The position numbers and the translations under genes are program-made. Below the pieces are notes generated by a model. It had not been told where the DNA came from. It made no database searches and saw only the letters and a program-made list of their open reading frames with translations. From CADCVW01 sp964251385 (GTDB taxonomy: Bacteria; Pseudomonadota; Alphaproteobacteria; Sphingomonadales; Sphingomonadaceae), in the NCBI GenBank assembly GCA_964251385.1, contig CAXUJK010000002.1, positions 186,001 through 250,000 on the forward strand: a DNA stretch of 64,000 nucleotides. The letters run 5' to 3'. Positions 36,329 to 44,425 of the stretch are shown here, piece by piece. The stretch's first letter is position 1. The number at the start of each line of letters is the position of its first letter.

Positions 36329-37834
36329 TCAGGCCGCTAACCGCACCGAGATGGCGGATGCTTGCGCGGCGGCCCAAGCATCGACGACTTCACTCGCATA
36401 AACGACACGCCTTCCGATTTTCCTGAACCCGGGTCCGGTGCCCATCCAGCGATAAGTTTGCATCGTACCGACGGTGAAGCCGAGCCGCGCGGCAGCTGCG
36501 CGGGTGTCCAGCCACTTGGCTTGAATCACTGCACCAAGAACAGGATCAAGTGCGGCACTGGGGAACTCCATCATAGAGGTCGGCTCCGGCGCGGCTGCCC
36601 TGTCGCCGTCGGCGTGAGGATCAAGGAAGCGGGCGATCTCCTCCGAGATCCGGTCAGCGGCCGATTTCAGCGGGTGATCCGACAAATGGGTGTAACGCGC
36701 AGTTGTCTTCGGGCTGCTGTGTCCCAGGAGCGCGCCGATGATCAGCATGCTGTCGCCGGAAGCCGCTCCGACCGACGCGAAGCTGTGGCGCAGGTCGTGG
36801 ATGCGTACATCCTCAAGCCCGGCTGCGGCGCGGACCCGCTCCCAGCAGGCCTGCAGGTCAGTGACATGGGTTCCATCGCTCCTTCCCGGGAGCAGGTAAG
36901 GATTACCCGCGACCACCGGGACCGCCGCGATCACGCGCATCGCGGCCATGCCCATATGCACGATCTTCGATCCCGTCTTGCTGTCGGGAAGCCTCAGGCA
37001 GCGGTGGTAATGATCGACATGGATTCGCTTCAGCGTGAGGATCTCGTTCTTGCGGCACCCGGTCAGCATCAGCAATCGGATCGCGGCAAGCGCGAAGGGG
37101 CTTTCGACGCCGAGCGACGCCGCGCCGGCCAGCACTTGGCCGAGCCGCGCCAGTTCCACCGGCGATAGGAAGCGCTCGATCTTCCTGCTCGGAAATTTGC
37201 GGATGCCGATCGCCGGGTTGTCGGCCCGCAGCTTACGCGTAACCGCAAAGCCGAGTGCTGCGCTCATCGTCGTCAACGTGCTGTTCGCGGCGCCCTTGCC
37301 GCCGCGCACGCGCGCCAGCCGCCGCGGCCCCTGCTTTACCGTTCGAACCGTTTTGCCTGCCGCGACATCGCGCAGCAGGCCCTCAAGGTCGGCACGTGTC
37401 AGCGATGAGACGCGATGCATGCCGAGAAGCGGCTTGATGTGATGCTCGATGTCCGCGCGGGCGGATGCGATCGATGTCTGCTTTCGAGTCAGCAAGCCTT
37501 CGGCAAGGTAGAGATCGCAGACCTGCGCGACCGACAACTCGGCGCGCTCGTCGAACTTGACGCGTTGAGGGTCATCGCCGGTGGCGACGCAGCCGAGCAG
37601 ACGCTTCGCCTCCTGGCGCGCCAGCTCGGGCGTCCATGGCGAGCCGTGGCTGCCGATCTTGAAACGGCGCTGCCGACCTTCGATGCGGTACTGGAGAATG
37701 TAGGTGATGCGCCCGATGGCAGAGACGCGCAGCCCAAAGCCGAGTATGTCGCTGTCCCAGAAGATGCGGTCCTTGCCGTCGGCCGCAAGGCCGTCGACGA
37801 ACCGCTTGCTTATGCGCTGACGCTCGGCTGCCAT
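36329..37834 (-). CDS. Tyrosine integrase with C-terminal excisionase-like HTH
   Basis: A 501-residue P4-type integrase. The N-terminal DUF4102 arm-binding domain (FWDSDILGFGLRVSAIGRIT) is followed by the core-binding region and the catalytic domain, with Arg261 (TGCRKNEIL), His346-Arg349 (HDLRHSF), His372 (LLGHSSPKTT) and nucleophile Tyr381 (ARYTHL). After the usual end, residues ~445-495 form a MerR/AlpA-like HTH (DTRAAAARLGFTVGTMQTYR, then GRRVVYASEVVDAW), the fold of excisionases. The protein therefore looks like an integrase-excisionase fusion. The start ATG follows GGAGGACGT. It stands 170 bases from the tRNA-Thr fragment and is presumably responsible for inserting the element. Confidence 0.9.
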   Translation of the reverse strand: MAAERQRISKRFVDGLAADGKDRIFWDSDILGFGLRVSAIGRITYILQYRIEGRQRRFKIGSHGSPWTPELARQEAKRLLGCVATGDDPQRVKFDERAELSVAQVCDLYLAEGLLTRKQTSIASARADIEHHIKPLLGMHRVSSLTRADLEGLLRDVAAGKTVRTVKQGPRRLARVRGGKGAANSTLTTMSAALGFAVTRKLRADNPAIGIRKFPSRKIERFLSPVELARLGQVLAGAASLGVESPFALAAIRLLMLTGCRKNEILTLKRIHVDHYHRCLRLPDSKTGSKIVHMGMAAMRVIAAVPVVAGNPYLLPGRSDGTHVTDLQACWERVRAAAGLEDVRIHDLRHSFASVGAASGDSMLIIGALLGHSSPKTTARYTHLSDHPLKSAADRISEEIARFLDPHADGDRAAAPEPTSMMEFPSAALDPVLGAVIQAKWLDTRAAAARLGFTVGTMQTYRWMGTGPGFRKIGRRVVYASEVVDAWAAAQASAISVRLAA

Positions 37835-38003
37835 ACGTCCTCCACATGCCGCCCGGACCTGCTTCGCTTGTTCAAACTTGGAAGCGTATAGGAAGCAGTT
37901 GGAAGCAAATTAATGGATAGAGGATCGTACGGGCGACAAGCTAAGTCAATGTAAAACAACGGTAATCGTAGAAACGGATAGCGTGGCGGAGGCTAGAAAG
38001 TGG

Positions 38004-38049
38004 CTTGGTAAGGCTGAGGTCGGGAGTTCAATCCTCCCCGGCAGCACCA
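38004..38049 (+). mobile_element. Attachment site: displaced 3' half of tRNA-Thr(GGT)
   Basis: From 38005 the sequence reads as tRNA from the anticodon loop onward: loop TTGGTAA with anticodon GGT, stem strand GGCTG, variable loop AGGTC, T-arm GGGAG-TTCAATC-CTCCC, acceptor strand CGGCAGC, discriminator A and CCA. Upstream of 38004 the expected partners (CAGCC for the anticodon stem, GCTGCCG for the acceptor) are absent, so this is only the 3' half. That is what integration into a tRNA gene leaves at one junction. The intact tRNA-Thr should lie at the other end of the element, left of the window. Confidence 0.88.
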
Positions 38050-38118
38050 GCATTTTTCGGTTTTGTGGAAGACCCGTCTTCTCGTTGAACCGGCTGCGCG
38101 TGCCGTTTCGCGGTTCGA

Positions 38119-39117
38119 TCAGAGTTCAACGACCAGCTTTCCCAGGTAACCGCGATCGAAGAGACCGGCGAAGGCGGCGGGGACGCTGTCGAGGCCGTTG
38201 ACGATCGTCTCGCACGGATCGATCCGTCCGGCCGCGGCGTGGCTGCTCAACAGACTTACGGCGTCGCGCGTCTCCTCCGCGGATGCCAGGAACGCGTTGA
38301 AGCCGTGGACGCATAGCGACTTTTCGATGATCGCGAAGAAGTTGGCCGGACCGACGCGATAGTCGCCGCTTTCATATTGCGACATGGCCCCGCACGCGCC
38401 GATCCGTCCGTGCGGGTTCATGGTCCCAAGCATCGTTTCGAGCATCTCGCCGCCGACATTGTCGAAGTAGCAGTCGACGCCATCGGGCGCTTCCCGCGCG
38501 AGGAATTCGGCCAAGGGTTCGCGTTCGTAATCGGCGACCGCGTCGACCCCGACCTTGCCCAGCAGCCAGGTGGCCTTCGCGGGCGACTTGGTCGATCCCA
38601 GAACGCGCGCGCCGCGGAGCCTGGCGAGCTGGCATGCTACCGAGCCGACCGCGCCCGCCGCACCCGACACGAAGATCGTCTCGCCGGCGAGCGGTTTCAG
38701 GACCCGCTCGATCCCGATCCAGGCGGTGATGCCCGTCAGGCCGAGGAAACCGAGATGCCAACTCGGGGGAACATCGGGGTCCACCAACGACAACGCGGAA
38801 GCCGGGGCGTTGAAGTGCGAGCGCCAGCCCAGTTGGCTCAAGACGCTAGCGCCGACCGCCAAGCTGGGCTCGCGCGACGCATCAACGATGCCGACGGCGG
38901 CACCGCCCATGGTGTCGCCGGGCTGCGTCGAAGCCAGGTATCCGGTTTGGCTCGTCAGCCCCAGCCGCATGTACGGGTCGAGCGACATCCACGTGTTGCG
39001 AACCCGAACCTCGCCCGGTTGCAGCGGCGCGAGCGCGACCTCGGCGATCTCGAAATCGTCTTCGCGCACATGGCCTTCGGGGCGACGACGAAGCCGCACT
39101 TCGCGCGCTCGGCTCAT
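38119..39117 (-). CDS. NADP-dependent MDR oxidoreductase (CurA/PTGR-like)
   Basis: A 332-residue zinc-free medium-chain dehydrogenase/reductase of the leukotriene B4 dehydrogenase / CurA type. The Rossmann motif is SGAAGAVGSVACQLARL at about residues 149-165, followed by GSTKSPAKATWL, which would bind the NADPH phosphate. The N-terminal signature YMRLGLT is also typical. These enzymes reduce the C=C bond of alpha,beta-unsaturated ketones. It follows the LLM oxidoreductase by 31 bases on the same strand and is probably co-transcribed. It is the first chromosomal gene to the right of the attachment site. Confidence 0.87.
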   Translation of the reverse strand: MSRAREVRLRRRPEGHVREDDFEIAEVALAPLQPGEVRVRNTWMSLDPYMRLGLTSQTGYLASTQPGDTMGGAAVGIVDASREPSLAVGASVLSQLGWRSHFNAPASALSLVDPDVPPSWHLGFLGLTGITAWIGIERVLKPLAGETIFVSGAAGAVGSVACQLARLRGARVLGSTKSPAKATWLLGKVGVDAVADYEREPLAEFLAREAPDGVDCYFDNVGGEMLETMLGTMNPHGRIGACGAMSQYESGDYRVGPANFFAIIEKSLCVHGFNAFLASAEETRDAVSLLSSHAAAGRIDPCETIVNGLDSVPAAFAGLFDRGYLGKLVVEL

Positions 39118-39148
39118 CGCACCCGACCCGACGCGCGTCCGCCCGGGA

Positions 39149-40240
39149 TCAAGCGGCCTTGCGCATCGCCGTCGGCTGCATCTTGCGCAGTTCCGGCATC
39201 ACCTTGTCCGCGAACAGCCGCAGGCTACTCTGCGCGGTGTCGAACGGAATCCCGCCGTAGGAGAAGACGCCCAGCGCATTGAACTCGCCGATCATCTCGA
39301 CGCGTTCGCGGTACTTCTCGATGATCTGCTTGGGGGTGCCGTAGTTCTGCGCCTCGATATAGGTCTTCTGCGACTGCTCCATCCCCGCGCTCTTGATGAG
39401 GTCCGCTCCGACTTGGTAGCCTTCGTAGCCCTTGATGTCCTTGAAGTGATCGCCGGCGAATTCGTAATGCTGCGTCACCGCGACATAGTGGTTGCCGATA
39501 TGCTCGTAGGCGAGCCGCTTGGCCTCCTCCGCATCCTCGTGGCAGACGGTCACGTCCGTCAGCACGGGCGAGGGGATCGGCTTGCCCGGATGGACCTCGC
39601 GGAAGCGCGCGTTGTACGTCTCCAGCATGGGAAGGTGGCGTTCGAACGCCCACTGGATGAACGTCATCATGCGCCCGCCGAGGTCGGCCGCGGCCATCGC
39701 CGAATCCGTGGACATGGCGACGCAGTACAGATCGTCGTAGTAGCTGCGGCGCGGGCGCGGGCGCAATTCGACGCGCGGCTGCTTGTAGTGCTTGCCGTCG
39801 CCTTCGACGTAACCATTCTTGAGGCCTTCGAGCACCATGCGGGCCGCCTCGTCGAAGCGATCGCGCGCTTCGGCCATATCGATGCGCAGGCCCTTGTACT
39901 CGCGGCGCGCCAATCCGCGGCCGATCCCCAGCGCGGTGCGTCCGGGCGCGAAATATTCGAGCATCGCCATCTTCTCGGCGATGCGCAGCGGGTCGTTCCA
40001 CGGCAGGATGACCGCGCCGGGCACGAGTTTCGCATGTTTGGTCTGCGTCGCGAGGTAGGACAGATACTGGATGTTGTCCGGGCATAGCCCGTAATCCTCG
40101 AAATGATGTTCGACGCACCAGATCGAGTCGAACCCGGTCTGGTCCGCCGCGATCGCGAGATCGATCTCGCCCCGGTACATCTGAAAGTCGTCGAGGTCCG
40201 GATGCCAGTTCTGCATCACGTTCAGAAAGCCGATTTCCAT
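39149..40240 (-). CDS. LLM-class (luciferase-like) flavin-dependent oxidoreductase
   Basis: A 363-residue bacterial luciferase-like monooxygenase with a TIM-barrel fold. MEIGFLNVMQNWHPD starts the first strand, FDSIWCVEHHFEDYG holds the conserved EHH, and RTALGIGRGLARREYKGL is the phosphate-binding region. The class uses FMNH2 from a separate reductase for Baeyer-Villiger or C-H oxidation. The ATG at 40240 follows GGAGTGGATCAG; the longer frame to 40423 has no family similarity. It is divergent from the hydrolase at 40501, with a dyad between them. Confidence 0.87.
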   Translation of the reverse strand: MEIGFLNVMQNWHPDLDDFQMYRGEIDLAIAADQTGFDSIWCVEHHFEDYGLCPDNIQYLSYLATQTKHAKLVPGAVILPWNDPLRIAEKMAMLEYFAPGRTALGIGRGLARREYKGLRIDMAEARDRFDEAARMVLEGLKNGYVEGDGKHYKQPRVELRPRPRRSYYDDLYCVAMSTDSAMAAADLGGRMMTFIQWAFERHLPMLETYNARFREVHPGKPIPSPVLTDVTVCHEDAEEAKRLAYEHIGNHYVAVTQHYEFAGDHFKDIKGYEGYQVGADLIKSAGMEQSQKTYIEAQNYGTPKQIIEKYRERVEMIGEFNALGVFSYGGIPFDTAQSSLRLFADKVMPELRKMQPTAMRKAA

Positions 40241-40347
40241 CTGATCCACTCCATGGGGTTCGTGGTTCGATGCCCGAACTTCCGCCGAGCTTGGCCGCTC
40301 TTCGCGGCTTACTTCCAGGGCCGATGATACGCGGTAGCAGGTCCGCG

Positions 40348-40363
40348 TCAATACTAGTGTTGA
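40348..40363. promoter_or_regulatory. Dyad TCAATACTAGTGTTGA in the divergent promoter
   Basis: A 16-mer of the form TCAAYACTAGTRTTGA, symmetric except at one pair. It lies between the LLM oxidoreductase and the esterase. It differs from the four-site operator family elsewhere in the cluster, so a different regulator is likely. Confidence 0.5.
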
Positions 40364-40500
40364 AAAGACTTGCGACTCCCTGGGGGCGGGCGTAGCTTTT
40401 GATCCCGCCCGTCGCGGAACCATACGGATTTACCGTTTTTCGCAGCCGGCGACCGCGCGAGGAGCATTTTCGATTGTCCGAAGACCTGCAAGGAGGTTCG

Positions 40501-41412
40501 ATGCCCAGCCCGGAATCGCAAGCGGTCCTCGCGCTCAATTCGGAACTTCGCGATGCGTGGTTGGCGGACCCGAACTACACGTTTGACGATCTTCGACGCA
40601 TCTTCGAGGAGTTCCTCAGCCAGTTCGAGATCGTGCCGGACACGAAGATCGCGCCGGTCGATTGCGACGGCGTGCCCTGCCTGTGGATCGACGCGCCGGG
40701 CGCGGCCGCCGATCGCGTGGTCGTGCACTTCCATTCCGGCGGTTACCTGCTGGGTTCGGCGCACGGCTACAGGTCGTTCGGAAGCTTCTTGTCGGCCGCA
40801 TGCGGATGCCGCGTGCTCATGGTCGATTACCGGCTCGCTCCCGAGCATCCTTTTCCGTCCGCGACCGAGGACGCGCTGGCCGTTTACCGCTGGACGCTGG
40901 AGCAGGGGCTCGCGCCGTCGAACATCGTCGTTTGCGGGGATTCGGCGGGCGGCGGACTGGCTCTGGCCGCGCTGCAGGCGATCCGCGACGCGGGGCTGCC
41001 GCGTCCCGCATGCGGCGTCGCCGTCTCACCGCTTGCCGACTTCGCCCATTCCGGCGAGTCGCGGCGGATCAACGAAGGTATCGACCCGCTCGTCACCACG
41101 GACTTCATCGGCGCGCTGGGTGCGGCCTTTTGCGGCGACATGGATCCGAAGCATCCGGGCCTGTCGCCCTTGTACGGCGACTGGAGCGGGCTGCCGCCCT
41201 TGCTCGTCCTGGCCGGCGAGATCGAGATGCTGCGCGACGACGGCAAATTGTGCGTGGAGGCGGCGAAGCGCGCGGGCGTCGATGCGACCTACCTCGAAGG
41301 CGAGGGCATGGCGCACATCTGGACGCTCTACGCCGACCGCCTGCCCGAGGCGCGCGAGGCCTTGACGACGATCGGCGACTTCGTCCGCAAGCATGTCGGC
41401 CGGGCGGCTTGA
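40501..41412 (+). CDS. Alpha/beta hydrolase of the HSL (hormone-sensitive lipase) family
   Basis: A 303-residue esterase. The oxyanion motif is FHSGGYLLGS (HSGG in place of HGGG), the nucleophile elbow is CGDSAGGGLAL, and the catalytic acid and His are in AGEIEMLRDD and MAHIWTLYA. YRLAPEHPFPSA is diagnostic for family IV. It would cleave an ester or lactone; in this cluster a lactone made by a Baeyer-Villiger-type step is a reasonable guess. The ATG at 40501 follows a strong AAGGAGG. Its stop overlaps the TTG start of the next gene. Confidence 0.88.
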   Translation: MPSPESQAVLALNSELRDAWLADPNYTFDDLRRIFEEFLSQFEIVPDTKIAPVDCDGVPCLWIDAPGAAADRVVVHFHSGGYLLGSAHGYRSFGSFLSAACGCRVLMVDYRLAPEHPFPSATEDALAVYRWTLEQGLAPSNIVVCGDSAGGGLALAALQAIRDAGLPRPACGVAVSPLADFAHSGESRRINEGIDPLVTTDFIGALGAAFCGDMDPKHPGLSPLYGDWSGLPPLLVLAGEIEMLRDDGKLCVEAAKRAGVDATYLEGEGMAHIWTLYADRLPEAREALTTIGDFVRKHVGRAA

Positions 41413-42194
41413 GCGCGGCGACGACCGTCGTCACCGGCGCGGGGTCGGGCATCGGCGCGGCGACCGCGTTCCATGTCGCCGAACACGGCGATCACGTCGT
41501 CGTCGCCGACAACCGGCCGGACGCGGCGCGGGCGGTCGCCGATCAGGTCCGCGCGGCCGGCGGATCGGCGGAGGCCGTGCATCTGGACGTCGGCGATCCG
41601 GCTTCGTGCGCGGCGCTGTTCGGGGGATTGGCCGGCCGCGTCGCGACGGGGCTGGTCAACTGCGCCGGCATCACCACCCGTTCCGCGTTCGTCGATCTCG
41701 ACCTCGCCGCCTGGCGCAAGGTCCTCGACACCAACCTGACCGGAACGATGCTGATGTCGCAACACCTCGTGCGCCAGCTCGGCGACAGGTCGGGCGCAAT
41801 CGTCAACGTCGCGTCGGTCATGGCGCATTTCGCGGCCCCCAACCTCCTGCCCTACGTGTCGTCGAAAGGCGGCGTGGCGATGCTGACCCGCGCGCTCGCG
41901 GTCGAGCTTGCCGAACGCAACGTCCGCGTGAACGCGGTCAGTCCCGGTTACGTCGAATCAGGCATGACCGACAAGGTTTTCCGCGTTGCCCGCTTCGCCG
42001 ACGCGGTGCGCGCCCGCATTCCGATGGGGCGCTTCGGTTCGCCGCTCGATATCGCGCGCGTCATTCACTTCCTGCTGTCGGACGCGGCCGCGTACGTGAC
42101 CGGCCAGGTGATCGCGGTCGACGGCGGCATGACGGCGGGCGACACCTCGCTCGCATCGCCGTCGAAGGAGGAACTGGCCGCCGTGGCCGACTAG
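41409..42194 (+). CDS. Short-chain dehydrogenase/reductase (SDR)
   Basis: A 261-residue classical SDR. The cofactor motif is VTGAGSGIG, followed by NCAG (about 83) and the catalytic set Ser (NVASVMAHFA), Tyr and Lys (YVSSKGG). The C-terminal VDGGMTAG is also typical. The acidic residue after the second strand (VVVADNRPD) points to NAD(H). I take the TTG at 41409, which overlaps the preceding TGA and places the Rossmann motif near the N-terminus; no ATG or GTG fits. It should interconvert an alcohol and a ketone of the pathway. Confidence 0.85.
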   Translation: MSAATTVVTGAGSGIGAATAFHVAEHGDHVVVADNRPDAARAVADQVRAAGGSAEAVHLDVGDPASCAALFGGLAGRVATGLVNCAGITTRSAFVDLDLAAWRKVLDTNLTGTMLMSQHLVRQLGDRSGAIVNVASVMAHFAAPNLLPYVSSKGGVAMLTRALAVELAERNVRVNAVSPGYVESGMTDKVFRVARFADAVRARIPMGRFGSPLDIARVIHFLLSDAAAYVTGQVIAVDGGMTAGDTSLASPSKEELAAVAD

Positions 42195-42223
42195 CTTGAA
42201 CTTCGTCAGGAAAGGACAAACCC

Positions 42224-42655
42224 ATGTCGACCCGATCCGTAATCCAGACCTACATGGACAAGATGCGCGAAGGCGATTTCGTCGCCGCGTTCGAGATGTA
42301 CGCGCCCGACGGCACCTACACGATCATCGGCGACACGCCCGTGTCGGGCACCTACACGGGTCCGGAGCACATCAAGACCGAGCTCCTCGGCCTTCTAGCC
42401 GACACGTTCGAGTCCGCCCCCATCGTGGAATGTACGGAGATCATCGTCGAAGGCGACCGCGGCGTCGCGCTGGGGCACGGACAGGGGCCCGCCAAGTTCG
42501 GGCACTACCGGCAGGCGCACTATGCCTTCGTCTTCCGCATCGAAGGCGAGCACGTCGCCGCGATGACCGAATTCATGGACCCGGGCCAGCTCAGTGCGAA
42601 CTGCTTCGGCCAGACATTGTCGGAGCCGCGCATGGCCGAGACGCAGGCGGCCTAG
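42224..42655 (+). CDS. NTF2/SnoaL-like small protein
   Basis: A 143-residue protein of the NTF2-like cone fold (SnoaL / ketosteroid isomerase superfamily): YMDKMREGDFVAAFEMYAPD opens the fold and YTGPEHIKTELLGLLADTF continues it. Members include isomerases, hydratases, cyclases and non-catalytic proteins; no catalytic residue can be assigned with confidence. The start follows AGGAAAGGACAAACCC. It ends tail to tail with the next gene: the tetranucleotide CTAG at 42652-42655 supplies TAG stops on both strands. Confidence 0.78.
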   Translation: MSTRSVIQTYMDKMREGDFVAAFEMYAPDGTYTIIGDTPVSGTYTGPEHIKTELLGLLADTFESAPIVECTEIIVEGDRGVALGHGQGPAKFGHYRQAHYAFVFRIEGEHVAAMTEFMDPGQLSANCFGQTLSEPRMAETQAA

Positions 42656-42969
42656 AAGGGAAGCCCCTTGGCACCCGGCAGCGGCGTGAAATCGTGGCGC
42701 TCCGGCGGCGCGCCGAGCAGGTCGGGCAGCGCGCCCATCAACCGCGCGACCGCGGGCGATTCGAGATGGATCGCTTGCGCGGCGGCATCGGCATAGATCT
42801 CGTACGCCGACACGCCCTCGAGCGTCCCCGACACACGGTGGAAGGCGTAGACGAGCGTTCCCGCCTCCTCCGCCGCGGTCGCCTTCATCTCGCCCAACGC
42901 GGCGACGAGCGCGTCGATCTTTCCGGGAGCCGCCCAGAAGGTGATGTAGATCCCGACCTTGTCCGTCAT
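42652..42969 (-). CDS. Antibiotic biosynthesis monooxygenase (ABM)-like protein
   Basis: A 105-residue ABM-fold protein (YgiN-like quinol monooxygenase group): VGIYITFWAAPGKIDALVAA, EEAGTLVYAFHRVSG and AYEIYADAAAQAIHLES. The family forms ferredoxin-like dimers, cofactor-free or heme-binding. The ATG at 42969 overlaps the CaiB stop (ATGA) and has GGGAGACGAACA before it. It is the last gene of the long minus-strand operon. Confidence 0.8.
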   Translation of the reverse strand: MTDKVGIYITFWAAPGKIDALVAALGEMKATAAEEAGTLVYAFHRVSGTLEGVSAYEIYADAAAQAIHLESPAVARLMGALPDLLGAPPERHDFTPLPGAKGLPF

Positions 42970-44138
42970 TGTTCGTCTCCCGTTCGTGGTCGCCAGCGGG
43001 CAATGCCGCTCCATATCGCATCGTCGTGCTCGCCGAGCTTGGGCGGGGGCAGGCGGGGTCCCAAACCTTCGGGGTCGACGGGGAGCCGCTGCATGGGCAG
43101 GCCGCCGGCCCAACCGACCTTCGACGGATCGACGAACAGGTCGAGCTCCGCCCCGACGGGTGTGGCCAACGCCTCTGCAAGATCGTTGACCCGTCCCGCC
43201 GACACGCCGGCGGCAGACATCGGCGACAGCAGCGCGTCGACATCGTACCGCGCGGTCGCCATCCCGATCGCCGCGTCGAGCGCGTCCCGGTTGGCCAGCC
43301 TGTCAGCCATCGTCGCGAAGCGCGGATCGATCGCCAGTCCGTCGAGCCCGAGCGCCGCGCACAACCGCGGAAATTGCGGCTCGCTGGCGGTGGCGATCAT
43401 GACGAAGCCGTCGCGCGCACGGTAGACTCGGTACGGAGCGGCGCTGGGTGCGCCCGATCCGAGTTTCGGTGGTTGCTCACCCGTCGCTAGTAAACCCTGG
43501 ATCTGGTGCGCGGCCAGCGAGAACGCGGACTCTAGCAGCGACACATGGACGTGCGTGCCGCCGTCGCCCGCCGCGCGCCGGGCAAGCGCCGCCTGGATCG
43601 CGATCACCGCCCACAGCCCGGTGGTGACGTCGAGGATCGACGGGCCGACCCGCACCGGATCGTCGCCGGGATGGCCCGTCAAACTCATGAGGCCGGAAAC
43701 CGCCTGTACCAGCGCGTCGTAGCCGGGCATCGCCGCGCCGATCGGCCCGTCGCCGAACGCGGAGATCGTGCAGGTGACGACCTGCGCGTTGCGCGCGGCG
43801 AACGCGGCGTGCGTCAGCGCGAGTTTTTCGGCGACGCCGGGCGGAAAGCTTTCGATCACGACGTCGGCTTCGGCCGCGAGATCGAGCAATCGGTCGCGTC
43901 CCGCAGGGTCCTTGAGGTCCACGACGCCGCCGCGCTTGTTGCGGTTCATCGCGAGGAACACGGTCGCGTCCTCGCCGTGGCGCGGGGGCAGCGCGCGCGT
44001 GTCGTCGCCCCCCGGCGCGCGCTCCACCTTGATGACGTCCGCGCCGAGATCGGCAAGGATCAGCGCGGCGTAAGGACCGGCAATGTTGGTGCCGAGGTCG
44101 AGGACGCGCAAGTCGCGGTAGGTTTCGGCCGCGATCAT
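42966..44138 (-). CDS. CaiB/BaiF family CoA-transferase
   Basis: A 390-residue class III CoA-transferase. The N-terminus (RVLDLGTNIAGPYAALILAD) and GADVIKVERAPGGDDTRA form the CoA-binding Rossmann half. Asp141 (MPGYDALVQAVSG) is the expected catalytic residue that forms the glutamyl- or aspartyl-CoA intermediate. FLAMNRNKRGGVVDLKDPAG is a family hallmark. It would move CoA between two acids of the pathway, avoiding an ATP-dependent step. The start overlaps the stop of the DUF59 gene (ATGA); the open frame runs on upstream but without similarity. Confidence 0.88.
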   Translation of the reverse strand: MIAAETYRDLRVLDLGTNIAGPYAALILADLGADVIKVERAPGGDDTRALPPRHGEDATVFLAMNRNKRGGVVDLKDPAGRDRLLDLAAEADVVIESFPPGVAEKLALTHAAFAARNAQVVTCTISAFGDGPIGAAMPGYDALVQAVSGLMSLTGHPGDDPVRVGPSILDVTTGLWAVIAIQAALARRAAGDGGTHVHVSLLESAFSLAAHQIQGLLATGEQPPKLGSGAPSAAPYRVYRARDGFVMIATASEPQFPRLCAALGLDGLAIDPRFATMADRLANRDALDAAIGMATARYDVDALLSPMSAAGVSAGRVNDLAEALATPVGAELDLFVDPSKVGWAGGLPMQRLPVDPEGLGPRLPPPKLGEHDDAIWSGIARWRPRTGDEQ

Positions 44139-44425
44139 GCGGCCGCCATGCGGTCGGGGGTCCAGAGTTCGGTCGTCGTCTGCACGACGGCGACGCTCGT
44201 CACCTCGGGCATGTCGCAAAGCACGTCCGCGATGAAGGCCTGCATCGAGGCGAAATGCACGCAGGCGGTGTCGGTCAGGCACAGGGTGATGGTGGCGTGT
44301 CCGTTCGTCAGGTCGACGGACTCGATCAGGCCCATCTGCCCGATGGTCGTCGTCTTGCGCATCGACAGCGCGCAGGGTTCGGGGATGTCCGCGATGCGGG
44401 CCCTGATCTGTTCGGCGGGGGTCAC
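44135..44425 (-). CDS. DUF59/MIP18-type iron-sulfur assembly factor-like protein
   Basis: A 96-residue protein of the DUF59 (PaaD/SufT-like) fold: IRARIADIPEPCALSMRKTT, MGLIESVDLTNGHATITLCL and QAFIADVLCDMPEVTSV. The usual DPE motif after the first helix is replaced here. Such proteins help load Fe-S clusters or partner oxygenases. A link to the Rieske oxygenase or ferredoxin of this cluster is plausible but unproven. The GTG at 44425 overlaps the preceding stop (GTGA). Confidence 0.72.
   Translation of the reverse strand: MTPAEQIRARIADIPEPCALSMRKTTTIGQMGLIESVDLTNGHATITLCLTDTACVHFASMQAFIADVLCDMPEVTSVAVVQTTTELWTPDRMAAA

Noticed and set aside
37981..38049. A complete tRNA gene next to the integrase
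   Set aside because: Only the 3' half pairs. The 5' acceptor and anticodon-stem strands are missing, so it is an attachment-site fragment.
38555..40087. A 510-codon plus-strand frame opposite the MDR and LLM oxidoreductases
   Set aside because: It runs antisense across two well-supported genes and their gap, with low-complexity composition.
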